Numbered from the stretch's first letter, positions 36,597-48,510 are shown. The stretch is 52,149 nucleotides of DNA from Mesobacillus maritimus (GCF_023715205.1 NZ_JAMBNR010000022.1:1-52149), one strand, 5' to 3'. The notes: a model not told the origin generated them from the sequence alone. Translations and numbers: made by a program.

Positions 36597-36624
36597 TAAG
36601 TTATGCAGTCACCCATTTGAATGT
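36597..36624 (-). promoter_or_regulatory. Sigma-K promoter of yabG
   Basis: Minus strand ACA (36622-36624), 16 bases, CATAACTTA (36597-36605): a full match to the sigma-K pattern AC-M, 16 bases, CATANNNTA. Transcription would start about 40 bases before the TTG. Confidence 0.78.
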
Positions 36625-36700
36625 GAAACCACAACCCATTTCGTTTTTTAGAGAAGAATGTACTAACGCCGTAATCAACAATGCTCTCTTACGGAATAAT

Positions 36701-36879
36701 AGGCTGTTTTTTTGTAAGGTTTGTTGTAAAAATCCTGATGTTGTTATTAATGCGAAATAAGCTTTTTTTCTGCGTTACAACTTAGTTTGTCGGCTCCCTT
36801 CTCATCTTGTAAACAATCTTTGGAATGGATCATAGCTAGATTATTCTATAAAAAGTAACAATACTTAAGAAAAGAGCCT
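36701..36879 (+). repeat. MITE-like element, copy B
   Basis: About 179 bases from AGGCTGTTTTTTTGTAAGG to CTTAAGAAAAGAGCCT, whose ends are inverted repeats of each other (AGGCT-TTTT). The inner segment GGAATGGATCATAGCTA is shared with copies A and D. It occupies the gap between the yabG promoter and the ksgA terminator. Confidence 0.76.
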
Positions 36880-36882
36880 AAT

Positions 36883-36906
36883 AAAAAAAGCCCTCTTTAA
36901 GGGCTT
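36883..36906 (-). terminator. Terminator after ksgA
   Basis: Minus strand AAGCCC, loop TTAAAGA, GGGCTT, seven-base T-run. It directly abuts the ksgA stop on one side and MITE copy B on the other. Confidence 0.85.
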
Positions 36907-36908
36907 CA

Positions 36909-38343
<1,435 letters not shown>

Positions 38344-38373
38344 ATAGTTTCTGTCATCCTTTGTAAAAAAATA

Positions 38374-38556
38374 AGACTGTTTTCGTTAAGTTTGTTGTTA
38401 CAATCTTAAAGTCATTTTTAACGAGAAATAAGCCTTTCTCTGCGGAACCTCTAGTTTGTGAACCCTTTCCTCAATTTGCAAACGAACTTTGGAATGGAAT
38501 CATAGCTAAACCATTCAATATTTCCTTTAAAAAGCAACAATCTTCGAGAAAAGAGA
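38374..38556 (+). repeat. MITE-like element, copy A
   Basis: About 183 bases from AGACTGTTTTCGTTAAG to CTTCGAGAAAAGAG. It includes TAACGAGAAATAAGC near base 60 and GGAATGGAATCATAGC and TTTAAAAAGCAACAATC in the right half. It fills the gap between rnmV and the yabE terminator, with no gene seen in the interval. Confidence 0.76.
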
Positions 38557-38671
38557 TAAAAATAAAAAAATTGAAACATTTTTGAAACATAAACGTCTAT
38601 ATATATATAGAAGGAATTTACTCTTCCCATTATCATCACGAATCACTTTACCTATTATACCTTAAATTGAA

Positions 38672-38704
38672 AAAATGAAAATGCAGAGGATTTCTCCCCT
38701 GCAT
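38672..38704 (-). terminator. Terminator after yabE
   Basis: Minus strand ATGCAGGGGA, loop GAAA, TCCTCTGCAT, TTTTC. Confidence 0.85.
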
Positions 38705-38706
38705 CA

Positions 38707-39927
38707 TCAATTAACTACTTGAATTTTTACACGTTTATTGCCCCACCGATAAGCCTGAGACTTCGAAGGGAAAAAGACATCGATTTTATTGCCATTAATC
38801 GCTGAACCAGTATCGGCAGCTGTTGCGTACCCATATCCTTCAACATAGACTTTAGAACCTAATGGAATGACACTTGGGTCAACTGCGATGACCTTTGCAT
38901 TTGGATTCGCTTTTAAATTTATACCTGTCGCCGTTACTCCTGAACATCCATTACAATTCGCCGTATAGGCTGTGGAATTGACATAAAACTCTTTTCCACC
39001 AGAAGAACTAGCTGCTTTTGCTTGAGTATTAGCCGATTTAGAGGGAGCACTTCTTGAAACTTGTTGTGCAATCTCTTTTGTACCCATTGCAACTACTTTA
39101 TCTTGTTTATCTTTTACCTTCGTTTCACTAATCAATTCTCTTGATACTTCTTTGCCGTCTTCCATGATGACTTCATATTTTTTCTCAACTAAGCCTTCTT
39201 GACCATTTGATACAACTTTTTGTTGGCCTTTTTCTAAACTGCCATCATTTTTCGTAACTGTAGCAAACTTAATTGGTTCTTCCACTACATCGGTGACTTT
39301 TTCAACTCGAATCACCTTTACTAAGGTGTCACTTGTTACAGGTTCTGTAAGTGCAGGTTCAACTCGGTCCATATCTTTGAGTTCAATTCCTTGCTGTGAT
39401 AAAAAGTCAGCGACCGTAGTCGAAGTAGACCATTCTTTTTGTTCTTTTCCACCGACAACTACTTTTACGGTGAATGCTCTTTGAATATCAATTTTTAAGT
39501 CTTGCTCAATTTCTGTATCTGGGGTTGGGCTTATCTTGTCGTGTTCTTTTAACGCAATATCTTTTTCTTCTAGGAATTCTTTAACCGTGTCTGAAGCAGT
39601 CCAATATGTCTTGCTTTTCTCGTCCTCTACCAACTGTACCTGTTTTGCCGGCTTCCACTCAATTTCAAGGTTATTTTCAACCTTTGAGGTAGCAGCTAAT
39701 GATAAATAGTCTTCCTCGCCAAGAGAAATTTCTAGTTCTTCAAATAATTCCTGGATTGTATCTGCATGTGTTTTTACAGTTTTTTCTTGGCCATCTAGTG
39801 TTAGTGCAACGGTCTTTTTGGTTCCTTCGTAAAGGAAGATTCCTAAAACACCAACAAACACTAGCAAACTAGCAGAAATAATTGCCAGTTTTTTCTTACT
39901 CAAAGACTTGGAAAACAGGTTTTTCAT
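38707..39927 (-). CDS. yabE: Cell-wall G5/3D-domain protein YabE (Rpf/Sps-like)
   Basis: A 406-residue exported protein. A membrane or signal segment lies at about 10-30 from this start (LAIISASLLVFVGVLGIFLY). Three DUF348 repeats follow (VALTLDGQEKTVKTHADTI and kin), then a G5 domain (about 220-295). The C-terminal 3D domain (about 325-405) has the metal and catalytic aspartates AVDPSVIPLGSKVYVEGYG, AADTGSAINGNKIDVFF. It is likely a lytic-transglycosylase-like wall remodeller. The ATG used here has no close site: AAGGAGG lies 22 bases upstream, eight bases before an in-frame AUA (39942). Confidence 0.9.
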   Translation of the reverse strand: MKNLFSKSLSKKKLAIISASLLVFVGVLGIFLYEGTKKTVALTLDGQEKTVKTHADTIQELFEELEISLGEEDYLSLAATSKVENNLEIEWKPAKQVQLVEDEKSKTYWTASDTVKEFLEEKDIALKEHDKISPTPDTEIEQDLKIDIQRAFTVKVVVGGKEQKEWSTSTTVADFLSQQGIELKDMDRVEPALTEPVTSDTLVKVIRVEKVTDVVEEPIKFATVTKNDGSLEKGQQKVVSNGQEGLVEKKYEVIMEDGKEVSRELISETKVKDKQDKVVAMGTKEIAQQVSRSAPSKSANTQAKAASSSGGKEFYVNSTAYTANCNGCSGVTATGINLKANPNAKVIAVDPSVIPLGSKVYVEGYGYATAADTGSAINGNKIDVFFPSKSQAYRWGNKRVKIQVVN

Positions 39928-39969
39928 ATTCTCGGTTGCTATGAAAAACGCCTCCTTTTCTCTCGAGTG

Positions 39970-39999
39970 ATTATATAGAGTTATCTGCCGACGTGTCAA
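39970..39999 (-). promoter_or_regulatory. Sigma-A promoter of yabE
   Basis: Minus strand TTGACA (39994-39999), 18 bases, TATAAT (39970-39975). The transcript would start near 39963, just before the AAGGAGG, leaving a very short leader and ruling out starts upstream. Confidence 0.75.
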
Positions 40000-40164
40000 C
40001 CCAATAGCTTCCCCAAATGATAAGCCCTATTATGCAAGATTCTGTTAAAAAAGGGAAGGAGGACTTGTCGACATGGTTATCCTATGTACCAAAGATTTGG
40101 TGTAGAACCGATGAATTTAAGAAAAAATAAGACAAGCCTTCCGTTAAAACGACAGCATTTTCTA

Positions 40165-40932
40165 TCAATTTATGTCGAATAATTTTTTTGCATTTAAAGT
40201 TGTTGCTTCTGCTACTTCCTCATAAGTAATCCCTTTTAAGGCCGCAATTTGTTCAGCAACCAACTTAACATATGCTGGTTCATTTCGCTTTCCGCGGTTC
40301 GGATGTGGCGCTAAGTAAGGGCAATCTGTTTCAATCAATAAGCGATCAAGTGGAATTGCCTCAGCTACTTCCTTAGGTTTCTTTGCATTTTTAAATGTAA
40401 CAGGTCCCCCAAGAGAAATATAGAAATTCATTTCTACACACTCTTTAGCAATTTCAACACTCCCGCTATAACAGTGCATAATTCCTCCTACTTCAGCGGC
40501 ACCTTCTTCTTTTAAGATTTCAACAATGTCCGCTGTCGCATCACGATTATGTATAATGATCGGGAGCTTGACCTCTTTCGCCAACTGGATTTGCTTCCTT
40601 AGCACTTCTTTTTGAACGTCCTTTGGGGATTTGTCCCAATAATAATCCAACCCCATTTCTCCAAGAGCTACTACTTTCGGATGAGCGGATAATTCTCTCA
40701 GCCAATCAAGGTCTTCAGGGGTCATATCAATCGCGTCTACTGGATGCCAACCTACACTTGCATATAAAAAATCATATGTTTCACATAATTCTATTGCTCT
40801 CTTTATTGTTGGGCGGTCAAAGCCAACCACAACCATTCGAGAAACACCCTCCGCCTGTGCGCGATCAATTACTTCTTGCAAATCATCGTTGAATTGCTCC
40901 GCATTTAGATGCACATGCGTATCAAATAGCAT
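40165..40932 (-). CDS. yabD: TatD-family metal-dependent hydrolase/DNase (YabD)
   Basis: A 255-residue TIM-barrel amidohydrolase. The TatD signatures are DTHVHLNAEQF at the N-terminus (metal His pair), ALGEMGLDYYWDKSP near residue 92, HNRDA near residue 128 and ETDCPYLAPHPNRGKRNEP near residue 203. Members act as 3'-5' exonucleases or D-aminoacyl-tRNA deacylases; which applies here cannot be told from sequence. ATG after AAAAGGAG. It lies between metG and yabE with a gap on each side. Confidence 0.93.
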   Translation of the reverse strand: MLFDTHVHLNAEQFNDDLQEVIDRAQAEGVSRMVVVGFDRPTIKRAIELCETYDFLYASVGWHPVDAIDMTPEDLDWLRELSAHPKVVALGEMGLDYYWDKSPKDVQKEVLRKQIQLAKEVKLPIIIHNRDATADIVEILKEEGAAEVGGIMHCYSGSVEIAKECVEMNFYISLGGPVTFKNAKKPKEVAEAIPLDRLLIETDCPYLAPHPNRGKRNEPAYVKLVAEQIAALKGITYEEVAEATTLNAKKLFDIN

Positions 40933-41250
40933 TTTGAAAAACTCCTTTTATAAGAAAAGCGCAAGCGCCCTGCTCAGCAGCATATAGCCTAGAGCTAGAC
41001 AATCCTCTTTCATTAAAATCTTTGCACTTTTTCTTTGAAAAACTTTTATGTTTCAATTTCTCTAGATAGACAATACAGTCAAACTCAATATACTATTCTA
41101 ATCTAGTTTGCTATTTATGTCCTTATTTTACTTGAAATATTCATTTCCAAATATGGGCAGTTATTGAAAGACACAAAACAAACTTAAAATTTTGACAAAA
41201 TCATAACGATTTTCTAAGTACAAAGTCAATTAAATATCGTGAAAGTTAAC
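40933..41250. other. Non-coding gap between tatD and metG
   Basis: At 40958-41000 a diverged GCGCAAGCGCCCTGCTCAGC repeat fragment, of the same family as the sspF-veg units, is seen. The other 250 bases are very AT-rich with no gene. A promoter for tatD probably lies here, but no pair of hexamers stands out. Confidence 0.55.
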
Positions 41251-41292
41251 AAAAAAACATAGAAATGTTACAAATGAAACATTTCTATGTTT
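41251..41292 (-). terminator. Terminator after metG
   Basis: Minus strand 15-base arms AAACATAGAAATGTT and AACATTTCTATGTTT followed by four more Ts. It lies about 60 bases past the metG stop. Confidence 0.88.
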
Positions 41293-41353
41293 AATTGAAA
41301 CCTTATTACTCTAATGAGTGGCTTTAGCTTTTAATAAAATTGTGAAGGGGTGA

Positions 41354-43345
<1,992 letters not shown>

Positions 43346-43355
43346 CTAATGTCTT

Positions 43356-43416
43356 ATTATACAATTCTTCCTTTATCATTTCCATGTTGTCGACATATTT
43401 GTCGAATTTTGTCGAA
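43356..43416 (-). promoter_or_regulatory. metG promoter with three adjoining Spo0A-like boxes
   Basis: Minus strand TGGAAA (43379-43384), 17 bases, TATAAT (43356-43361). Directly upstream of the -35, TGTCGAC (43388-43394), TGTCGAA (43400-43406) and TGTCGAA (43410-43416) lie in tandem, the last two exact 0A boxes. They also lie about 165 bases upstream of the abrB -35, so either gene could be the target. Confidence 0.6.
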
Positions 43417-43580
43417 CCGAGGCGATTCATGAACTGGAAATGTTATGGAATAAATAACATTATTACAGTGGTATTTACTTTATTTCTTTGTTCTTTTTGT
43501 AGAAACTTAAGAAAAAAACTTGATATGAACACATTCTATGCACTTGTTAAATTTTTCTAGAATAAACCAAAATAAAGTAA

Positions 43581-43643
43581 TTGACGTATTTGGGAATGGC
43601 TGGTATTATTAAGACTATAAAATAAATGTCGAATATTGACGAA
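43581..43643 (+). promoter_or_regulatory. abrB promoter with Spo0A operator
   Basis: TTGACG (43581-43586), 17 bases, TATTAT (43604-43609), then TGTCGAA (43627-43633) and TGACGAA (43637-43643) about 11-27 bases past the expected start. This is the layout through which Spo0A~P represses abrB in B. subtilis. Confidence 0.85.
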
Positions 43644-43685
43644 AACATAGAGAAACTTTTAATTGAGAGAGGAGAAAATTTACAA

Positions 43686-43973
43686 ATGAAATCTACTGGT
43701 ATCGTACGTAAAGTTGATGAATTAGGTCGTGTTGTTATTCCAATTGAGTTAAGAAGAACGTTAGGTATTGCTGAAAAAGACGCTCTTGAAATTTATGTGG
43801 ACGATGATCGCATCATCTTAAAAAAATACAAACCAAACATGACTTGCCATATTACTGGTGAAGTTTCTGATAATAACATTTCACTTGCTGGTGGAAAATT
43901 AGTTCTAAGCCGCGAAGGTGCCGAACAATTACTAAAGGAAATTCAAGGTTCATTCGAACCAGCAAAAGCTTAA
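43686..43973 (+). CDS. abrB: Transition state regulator AbrB
   Basis: A 95-residue global DNA-binding protein that represses stationary-phase genes such as spoVG during growth. Residues 1-53 form the AbrB swapped-hairpin domain (MKSTGIVRKVDELGRVVIPIE, LEIYVDDDRIILKKYKP) with the single Cys in MTCHITGE. The C-terminal half forms the multimerization domain. The start at MKSTG follows GAGAGGAGA; a longer in-frame reading begins inside the Spo0A operator and is rejected. It is the only plus-strand protein gene here, divergent from metG, with a strong terminator. Confidence 0.97.
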   Translation: MKSTGIVRKVDELGRVVIPIELRRTLGIAEKDALEIYVDDDRIILKKYKPNMTCHITGEVSDNNISLAGGKLVLSREGAEQLLKEIQGSFEPAKA

Positions 43974-43987
43974 AAATTCTATTGTAA

Positions 43988-44020
43988 AGCTTCTCCAAAA
44001 ACGGAGAAGCTCTTTTTTTT
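43988..44020 (+). terminator. Terminator after abrB
   Basis: AGCTTCTCC, loop AAAAAC, GGAGAAGCT, then CTTTTTTTT. It separates abrB from the convergent rsmI. Confidence 0.93.
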
Positions 44021-44044
44021 GCTCATAAGGATGTTTTGCTAACC

Positions 44045-44932
44045 TTACTCAATATGAAAAGCCTGATAAACATCCCGTTTATTCATATCCCGATCTTTAG
44101 CTGTTTGTTTAATTGCTGCTTTGGATGTCATATTATTCGTATGTATATAATGCTCTACATGTTGGTTAATGCTTAACTCTTGCCACCAAGAGTTTTGATC
44201 TTCTACAAGTTCACCGCTTCCACCTTCAACAATTAAACAGAACTCTCCTCGTACCTCATTACTTTCTACCCATACAACGGCTTCTTTAATCGTTCCCCTT
44301 ATAAATTCCTCAAATTTCTTTGTTAATTCACGCGATAGAGTAATTTTTCTTTCTTCTCCTAGTGTCTCTGCCATAACAAGCAATGTTTCACGTAGGCGAT
44401 GAGGTGCCTCATAGAAGATTAACGTTGATGTTTGTCTCGCCAATTGTTCTAGTTCTTTTCGTTTATCCTTTTTGCCTCGTTGTAAGAATCCATAGAAGAA
44501 AAAGGGTTGGGTTTGAATACCTGAGGCGATAAGAGCTGTTAGTGCAGCATTTGCTCCTGGCAAAGGAACAACGGTTAATCCCTCCTCGATTGCCAAACAG
44601 ACTAGCTCGTAACCAGGGTCAGAAATCGTCGGTAGGCCAGCATCACTGACAAGCGCTATTTTTGTTCCTTCTTTTAGTTGTTCAATTAGCTTCGGACCAC
44701 TTATCTTCTTATTATGCTCATGATAGCTCACTAGAGGTGTATCAATTTCAAAGTAATTGCAAAGCCTTTTTGTGTTTCGTGTATCCTCAGCTGCAATCAC
44801 ATTTACTTCTTTTAATATTCTTAATGACCGGAAACTAATATCTTCTAGATTGCCAATCGGGGTCGGCACAAGATAAAGAATTCCTTTTTCTTCTTCTCGT
44901 TCAAAGCTCTTTTGTTGTTGCAATTTCTTCAC
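44045..44932 (-). CDS. rsmI: 16S rRNA 2'-O-methyltransferase RsmI
   Basis: RsmI methylates the ribose of C1402 in 16S rRNA. The SAM-binding tetrapyrrole-methylase fold shows GILYLVPTPIGNLEDISFRS near residue 18, AAEDTRNTKRL near residue 48, and LVSDAGLPTISDPGYELV near residue 93. PGANAALTALIASG follows, then FYEAPHRL. A GTG start is used; a TTG three codons later has a better-spaced GGGTG and is equally plausible. It overlaps yazA by about 32 bases. Length is 295 residues. Confidence 0.95.
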   Translation of the reverse strand: MKKLQQQKSFEREEEKGILYLVPTPIGNLEDISFRSLRILKEVNVIAAEDTRNTKRLCNYFEIDTPLVSYHEHNKKISGPKLIEQLKEGTKIALVSDAGLPTISDPGYELVCLAIEEGLTVVPLPGANAALTALIASGIQTQPFFFYGFLQRGKKDKRKELEQLARQTSTLIFYEAPHRLRETLLVMAETLGEERKITLSRELTKKFEEFIRGTIKEAVVWVESNEVRGEFCLIVEGGSGELVEDQNSWWQELSINQHVEHYIHTNNMTSKAAIKQTAKDRDMNKRDVYQAFHIE

Positions 44933-45188
44933 CCAACTCTCTTGTTAAAAACTTTTCTTTTTTTGCTCTAGCCAGCTGTTTAAAAGCATATTCTGCCTTT
45001 AAGGCCTCACTTTTGGTTGAGTAGGACTTTGAGTAAATCAGTTTTACTGGTCCTCTTCCCCTCGTATATTTTGCCCCTTTTCCTTCATTATGCATCCGAA
45101 TCCGCCGTCCTAGATTGTTCGTATAACCCGCATAATAACTCCCATCTTGGCATAGAAGTACATAAAAATAATGCTCATTCTGCTCCAT
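44901..45188 (-). CDS. yazA: GIY-YIG endonuclease superfamily protein YazA
   Basis: A 95-residue UPF0213/YhbQ-type protein consisting of one GIY-YIG domain: [27 protein letters not shown] with the paired Tyr and the Arg, then [15 protein letters not shown] and [15 protein letters not shown] carrying the metal-binding Glu. The cellular role is unclear, with DNA repair or RNA handling both suggested for homologs. The start chosen, [10 protein letters not shown], overlaps the end of trmN6 by 14 bases; a longer reading would intrude further into it. Confidence 0.9.
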   Translation of the reverse strand: MEQNEHYFYVLLCQDGSYYAGYTNNLGRRIRMHNEGKGAKYTRGRGPVKLIYSKSYSTKSEALKAEYAFKQLARAKKEKFLTRELGEEIATTKEL

Positions 45189-45918
45189 ACAAAATTTCTC
45201 GTATCTCCGGAGTATAATCATTGTTTTCATTATAGACAAATAGAGGCTTTTCTATCTTCAAGTCTGGGTTCCCACCCTTAATGGCTTCAACAAGGAGAGT
45301 ATTTGCTTCCTTACCGAGCTTGGGATAAACCAGCTGAATTCTCTTTGGCTCTAAACGATATTTACGCATTAGCTCAACAATATCAATTAATCTTCCTGGA
45401 CGATGAACAAATGCCACCTTACCTCCTTGTCGAACCAACTGACTTGAGGCTTTGATCGCATCCTCTAGTGTACAAAGGATTTCGTGGCGCGCGATTGCTA
45501 AATGTTCATTCCCATTGATTTCTTTCTTTTGTGGTGTTGGAAAATAAGGTGGATTACATGTTACGACATCATACTTTCCATAACCGAGCTGCTGCGGCAT
45601 TTCTTTTAGGTCGCCATGAATCATTGAAATCCGGTCACCTAACTTGTTGTACTCAATGCTCCTAACCGCCATATCGTAAAGCCGCTCTTGAATTTCAACA
45701 CCTAAGACGGATCCTTTTGTTCTCGTACTAAGAAAAAGTGGGATAACCCCATTTCCAGAGCATAAATCAACAAGTTTTCCTTTTTGTATGGGAACATAGA
45801 CAAATTTAGCAAGCAAAACTGCATCAAGTGAAAAGGCAAATACAGAAGGGCTTTGAATGATGCGCAAGTCCTCTGCCAAAAGATAATCTAGTCTTTCATC
45901 TCCTTTTAATTCCACCAT
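45175..45918 (-). CDS. yabB: tRNA1(Val) adenine-N6 methyltransferase TrmN6-like (YabB)
   Basis: A 247-residue Rossmann methyltransferase. The start [32 protein letters not shown] is typical of the YfiC/TrmN6 family. The SAM loop is [15 protein letters not shown] near residue 50 and the amino-methylase motif CNPPYF near residue 121. E. coli TrmN6 modifies A37 of tRNA-Val; the same reaction is inferred here. ATG after GGAGGG. It forms an overlapping run with yazA and rsmI. Confidence 0.9.
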   Translation of the reverse strand: MVELKGDERLDYLLAEDLRIIQSPSVFAFSLDAVLLAKFVYVPIQKGKLVDLCSGNGVIPLFLSTRTKGSVLGVEIQERLYDMAVRSIEYNKLGDRISMIHGDLKEMPQQLGYGKYDVVTCNPPYFPTPQKKEINGNEHLAIARHEILCTLEDAIKASSQLVRQGGKVAFVHRPGRLIDIVELMRKYRLEPKRIQLVYPKLGKEANTLLVEAIKGGNPDLKIEKPLFVYNENNDYTPEIREILYGAE

Positions 45919-45972
45919 AACAACCCTCCATAATTTTCATTCCATTCGAAATTCGTTTATAAAGAAGAAAAA

Positions 45973-46034
45973 AGCTTATTTCTCGTTAAAATCGGCCTTA
46001 GGATTTTAACAGCATTCTTTACGAAAACAGCCTA
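45973..46034 (-). repeat. MITE-like element, copy G (left part only)
   Basis: GCTTATTTCTCGTTAAAATC through TTTACGAAAACAGCCT: the first 62 bases of the element, reversed, with a perfect inner hairpin GTTAAAATC/GATTTTAAC around GGCCTTAG. The right half is absent. It lies between yabB and the yabA terminator. Confidence 0.72.
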
Positions 46035-46063
46035 TTTTAATTAATCCTCGCATATTATCCTTT

Positions 46064-46095
46064 TAAAAAAACCTTCCCCAAATTTGAGGAAGGTT
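46064..46095 (-). terminator. Terminator after yabA
   Basis: Minus strand AACCTTCC, loop TCAAATTTGG, GGAAGGTT, then TTTTT. The yabA stop is six bases upstream. Confidence 0.88.
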
Positions 46096-46100
46096 GCGGA

Positions 46101-46463
46101 TTATTTTTTATTAAGAAAGGATAAGCAAAACATGCAATCCCCTTCATTCCGAGGGCTTCCAAAATTCAAATTACAAATATGAAAACCTTCTTGGTAAAGG
46201 CGCGCGAGATTGTCATACCCTTCTCCGATGTCGACTGAATTTCGATTTTCATTCTTCGACTTAAAGCCTTTTATTGGCTTCATTACTTTCTTTTCTGTTG
46301 TTTGCTCCAGACGGCGTCTTAAATGTTCATTTTCAAGCTTTAAAGAGTTATTTTCCTCAAGAATTTCCGCTAAATGCTGCTTTAACTCACCCAGCTGAAC
46401 ATAAAGATTTCCGATTTGAGTTTCCATATTACTGACTGAGTCAAAGATCTCTTTTTTATCCAC
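46101..46463 (-). CDS. yabA: Replication initiation control protein YabA
   Basis: YabA links DnaA to the DnaN clamp and limits re-initiation of replication. The 120 residues comprise an N-terminal coiled coil that tetramerizes ([36 protein letters not shown]), a variable linker, and the zinc-binding C-terminal domain [21 protein letters not shown], ending [12 protein letters not shown] with His and three Cys. The start is the GTG five bases after GAGGTGG, giving [10 protein letters not shown] as in B. subtilis. It follows ricT. Confidence 0.95.
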   Translation of the reverse strand: MDKKEIFDSVSNMETQIGNLYVQLGELKQHLAEILEENNSLKLENEHLRRRLEQTTEKKVMKPIKGFKSKNENRNSVDIGEGYDNLARLYQEGFHICNLNFGSPRNEGDCMFCLSFLNKK

Positions 46464-46476
46464 TTTTTCCACCTCA

Positions 46477-47307
46477 TTAATCTGTGGATGATTGTATTGA
46501 AACGGCGCCTTCCTTCAGTACTTCTTCAAGTGTATATTCGAGCACACGTCCCTGATTTGGGAATTCAACTTGCATCACATGCTGCAAAATATTTAAACCG
46601 ACCACTTTTCCGCGTCCATTTGGAGTTTCAATAAACTCACCAAGATCCGGTAACATCTCTTTGGCTGATTCATATTCATCGTTTTCATATTTTAAGCAGC
46701 ACATTAAGCGTCCACAGAGGCCTGATATTTTTGTGGGGTTTAATGATAAATTTTGATCTTTTGCCATTTTAATTGAGACCGGATCAAAATCCCCTAAGAA
46801 GGTAGAGCAACAAAGCATTCTTCCACAAGGACCAATGCCCCCTAGCATTTTCGCTTCGTCTCTTACTCCGATTTGGCGCAACTCAATTCTTGTCCTAAAA
46901 ATAGCTGCTAAATCTTTGACGAGCTCGCGGAAGTCAACTCTTCCGTCAGCTGTAAAGTAAAATATCACTTTATTTCGATCAAAGGTATATTCAACATCCA
47001 CTAGTTTCATATCTAGTTGGTGTTCATTTACTTTTTGGCCACAAACTTCATAAGCCTCTTTTGCTGCGGCTTTGTTTTCCTCAACTATAAGGCGATCCTT
47101 CTGATCTGCAATTCGGACGACCTTTTTCAGCGGAAGCACGACGTCATTTTCTCCTACTTGCTTTCTAGGGATAACGACCTTACCGAACTCCACTCCTCTG
47201 ACTGTTTCTACAATGACAAAGTCGTCTTTTTGAATTGCTAGTTCACCGGGATCAAAATAATAGATTTTCCCCGCTTTTTTAAAGCGGACACCGACTACAT
47301 CATACAA
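46477..47307 (-). CDS. ricT: RicT (YaaT), PSP1-domain Fe-S protein
   Basis: RicT acts with RicA and RicF in a Y-complex that carries Fe-S clusters and affects RNase Y processing, competence, biofilm and sporulation. The 276 residues have the PSP1 core ([20 protein letters not shown] near the start). The cysteine cluster is in [21 protein letters not shown] near residue 159 and [14 protein letters not shown] near residue 200. The start is TTG, eight bases after GGAGGG, which itself lies in the holB end; the two genes nearly touch. Confidence 0.95.
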   Translation of the reverse strand: MYDVVGVRFKKAGKIYYFDPGELAIQKDDFVIVETVRGVEFGKVVIPRKQVGENDVVLPLKKVVRIADQKDRLIVEENKAAAKEAYEVCGQKVNEHQLDMKLVDVEYTFDRNKVIFYFTADGRVDFRELVKDLAAIFRTRIELRQIGVRDEAKMLGGIGPCGRMLCCSTFLGDFDPVSIKMAKDQNLSLNPTKISGLCGRLMCCLKYENDEYESAKEMLPDLGEFIETPNGRGKVVGLNILQHVMQVEFPNQGRVLEYTLEEVLKEGAVSIQSSTD

Positions 47308-47308
47308 G

Positions 47309-48307
47309 TCAAGATCCCTCCTGCAATTTTAACACCAGCTCTTCCATGAGAAGCTGGGGGTTCATATTGGCATGCAATTTCCGCTTCGCTTCAAGAATTG
47401 CAGCCATTTGTTCAGTCAGACGCCGTCCAGATGTCTGTAGCGCATACTGCTCCAAGCGGGAACGTTCGCTTAGGGTAACAATGTGATCTTTCTTACCAAG
47501 CTGGATATATAGTAAATCCTTAAAAATAAGAAGTAATAAATCTAAACCTCGGTCGATTTGTTCCTTTTCTTTAAAGTGTGGAAACCAAACTTCCTGAAGC
47601 GTCACCATTGCTTCAAGCGGGTTTTTGCGCAACACTTCATATAATTTTACCACTATTTTTTGTGCTTGTACAAACCAATCATTTTGATTGATTTCCAGTG
47701 CTTCTTCGAGGTTGTTCGTTAATTGTGCGAGAACTGGCGCGGTTAATGGGTTTACTCCATTTTCCTCTAAGCGTTTTTCCAAATTTTTAGGAGATAATGG
47801 TGTGAATCCAATAATTTGGCACCGCGAAAGAATTGTCGGCAAAATCTGCTGCACTTGTTCGGTGATTAGTATAGCGGTTGTCCCCGCATGCGGCTCCTCA
47901 AGAAACTTTAGCAAACTATTGGCAGCATTCGTTGTCATTTTATCTGCATGAACAATCATATATAGTTTCTTCTTTGATTCTACCCCTGTTTTTGAGAACT
48001 CTTCTTGCAAATCGTGTATTTGACCTTTTTTTATTGAAAGTCCATCGGGTTCTACAAAGTGAAGATCTGGATGGTTTCCATGATTGATTCGTTTGCAGTT
48101 TGAGCAGTTTTCACAAGGTTTATATCCCTCAACTGGTTCATGACAAAATAAACTCTTCGCCAATAAATAGCCAATATCCTTCTTACCCGTTCCTCTCATT
48201 CCCTCAAATAAATAAGCGTGTGCAACTCTTCCCTTTAACAAACTATTTTTCAGCATTTTTAACACTCTAGGCTGAAGAGTTTCTAATTCTTCCCACGTTT
48301 TTACCAA
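47309..48307 (-). CDS. holB: DNA polymerase III delta' subunit
   Basis: HolB is the clamp-loader stator. The 332 residues show the AAA+ fold with AYLFEGMRGTGKKDIGYLLAKSLFC near residue 31, a zinc module with four Cys (CHEP...CENCSNC near 54-71), and LLKFLEEPHAGTTAILITE near residue 133. LPTILSRCQIIGF includes the SRC motif. The start is TTG; the site upstream, GAGTGATGG, is weak. In B. subtilis yaaR precedes it; here the preceding 300 bases are non-coding. Confidence 0.93.
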   Translation of the reverse strand: MVKTWEELETLQPRVLKMLKNSLLKGRVAHAYLFEGMRGTGKKDIGYLLAKSLFCHEPVEGYKPCENCSNCKRINHGNHPDLHFVEPDGLSIKKGQIHDLQEEFSKTGVESKKKLYMIVHADKMTTNAANSLLKFLEEPHAGTTAILITEQVQQILPTILSRCQIIGFTPLSPKNLEKRLEENGVNPLTAPVLAQLTNNLEEALEINQNDWFVQAQKIVVKLYEVLRKNPLEAMVTLQEVWFPHFKEKEQIDRGLDLLLLIFKDLLYIQLGKKDHIVTLSERSRLEQYALQTSGRRLTEQMAAILEAKRKLHANMNPQLLMEELVLKLQEGS

Positions 48308-48401
48308 TCTGCCATCACTCTCTTAGCTCTATATAATGTTTTTAAATAGCCCTTATTCATTGGCTTTTATAGCCTATTTATTTTTCTGTTTTAAGGTATA
48401 G

Positions 48402-48510
48402 TGTTGATTTCGAATCATTTGATTAGAGCAGAAAGTACGTAACGTAGACTGCAAGACCAAGGGCGAACCCCATAGGAGCTCCCCCTAAGTGCCTATCAGT
48501 GGAAATCAAC
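48402..48510 (-). repeat. Degenerate copy of a Bacillus intergenic repeat, in place of yaaR
   Basis: A 109-base segment with nine-base inverted ends GTTGATTTC and GAAATCAAC and moderately GC-rich interior. On the minus strand it reads GTTGATTTCC...AGGCACTT...GGGGAGCTCC...TGCTCTAATCAA, resembling a repeat I recall as common in Bacillus intergenic DNA. The whole 300-base gap from holB to darA holds no gene. Confidence 0.55.

Noticed and set aside
40061-40103. Plus-strand AAGGAGG followed ten bases later by ATG and a 10-codon frame (MVILCTKDLV).
   Set aside because: Very short, no promoter or terminator recognised, and antisense to the yabE leader; a chance match is likely.
43626-43685. Extended abrB start 20 codons upstream of MKSTG.
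   Set aside because: The extra codons overlap the Spo0A operator, lack a ribosome site and are not part of AbrB; GAGAGGAGA precedes MKSTG.
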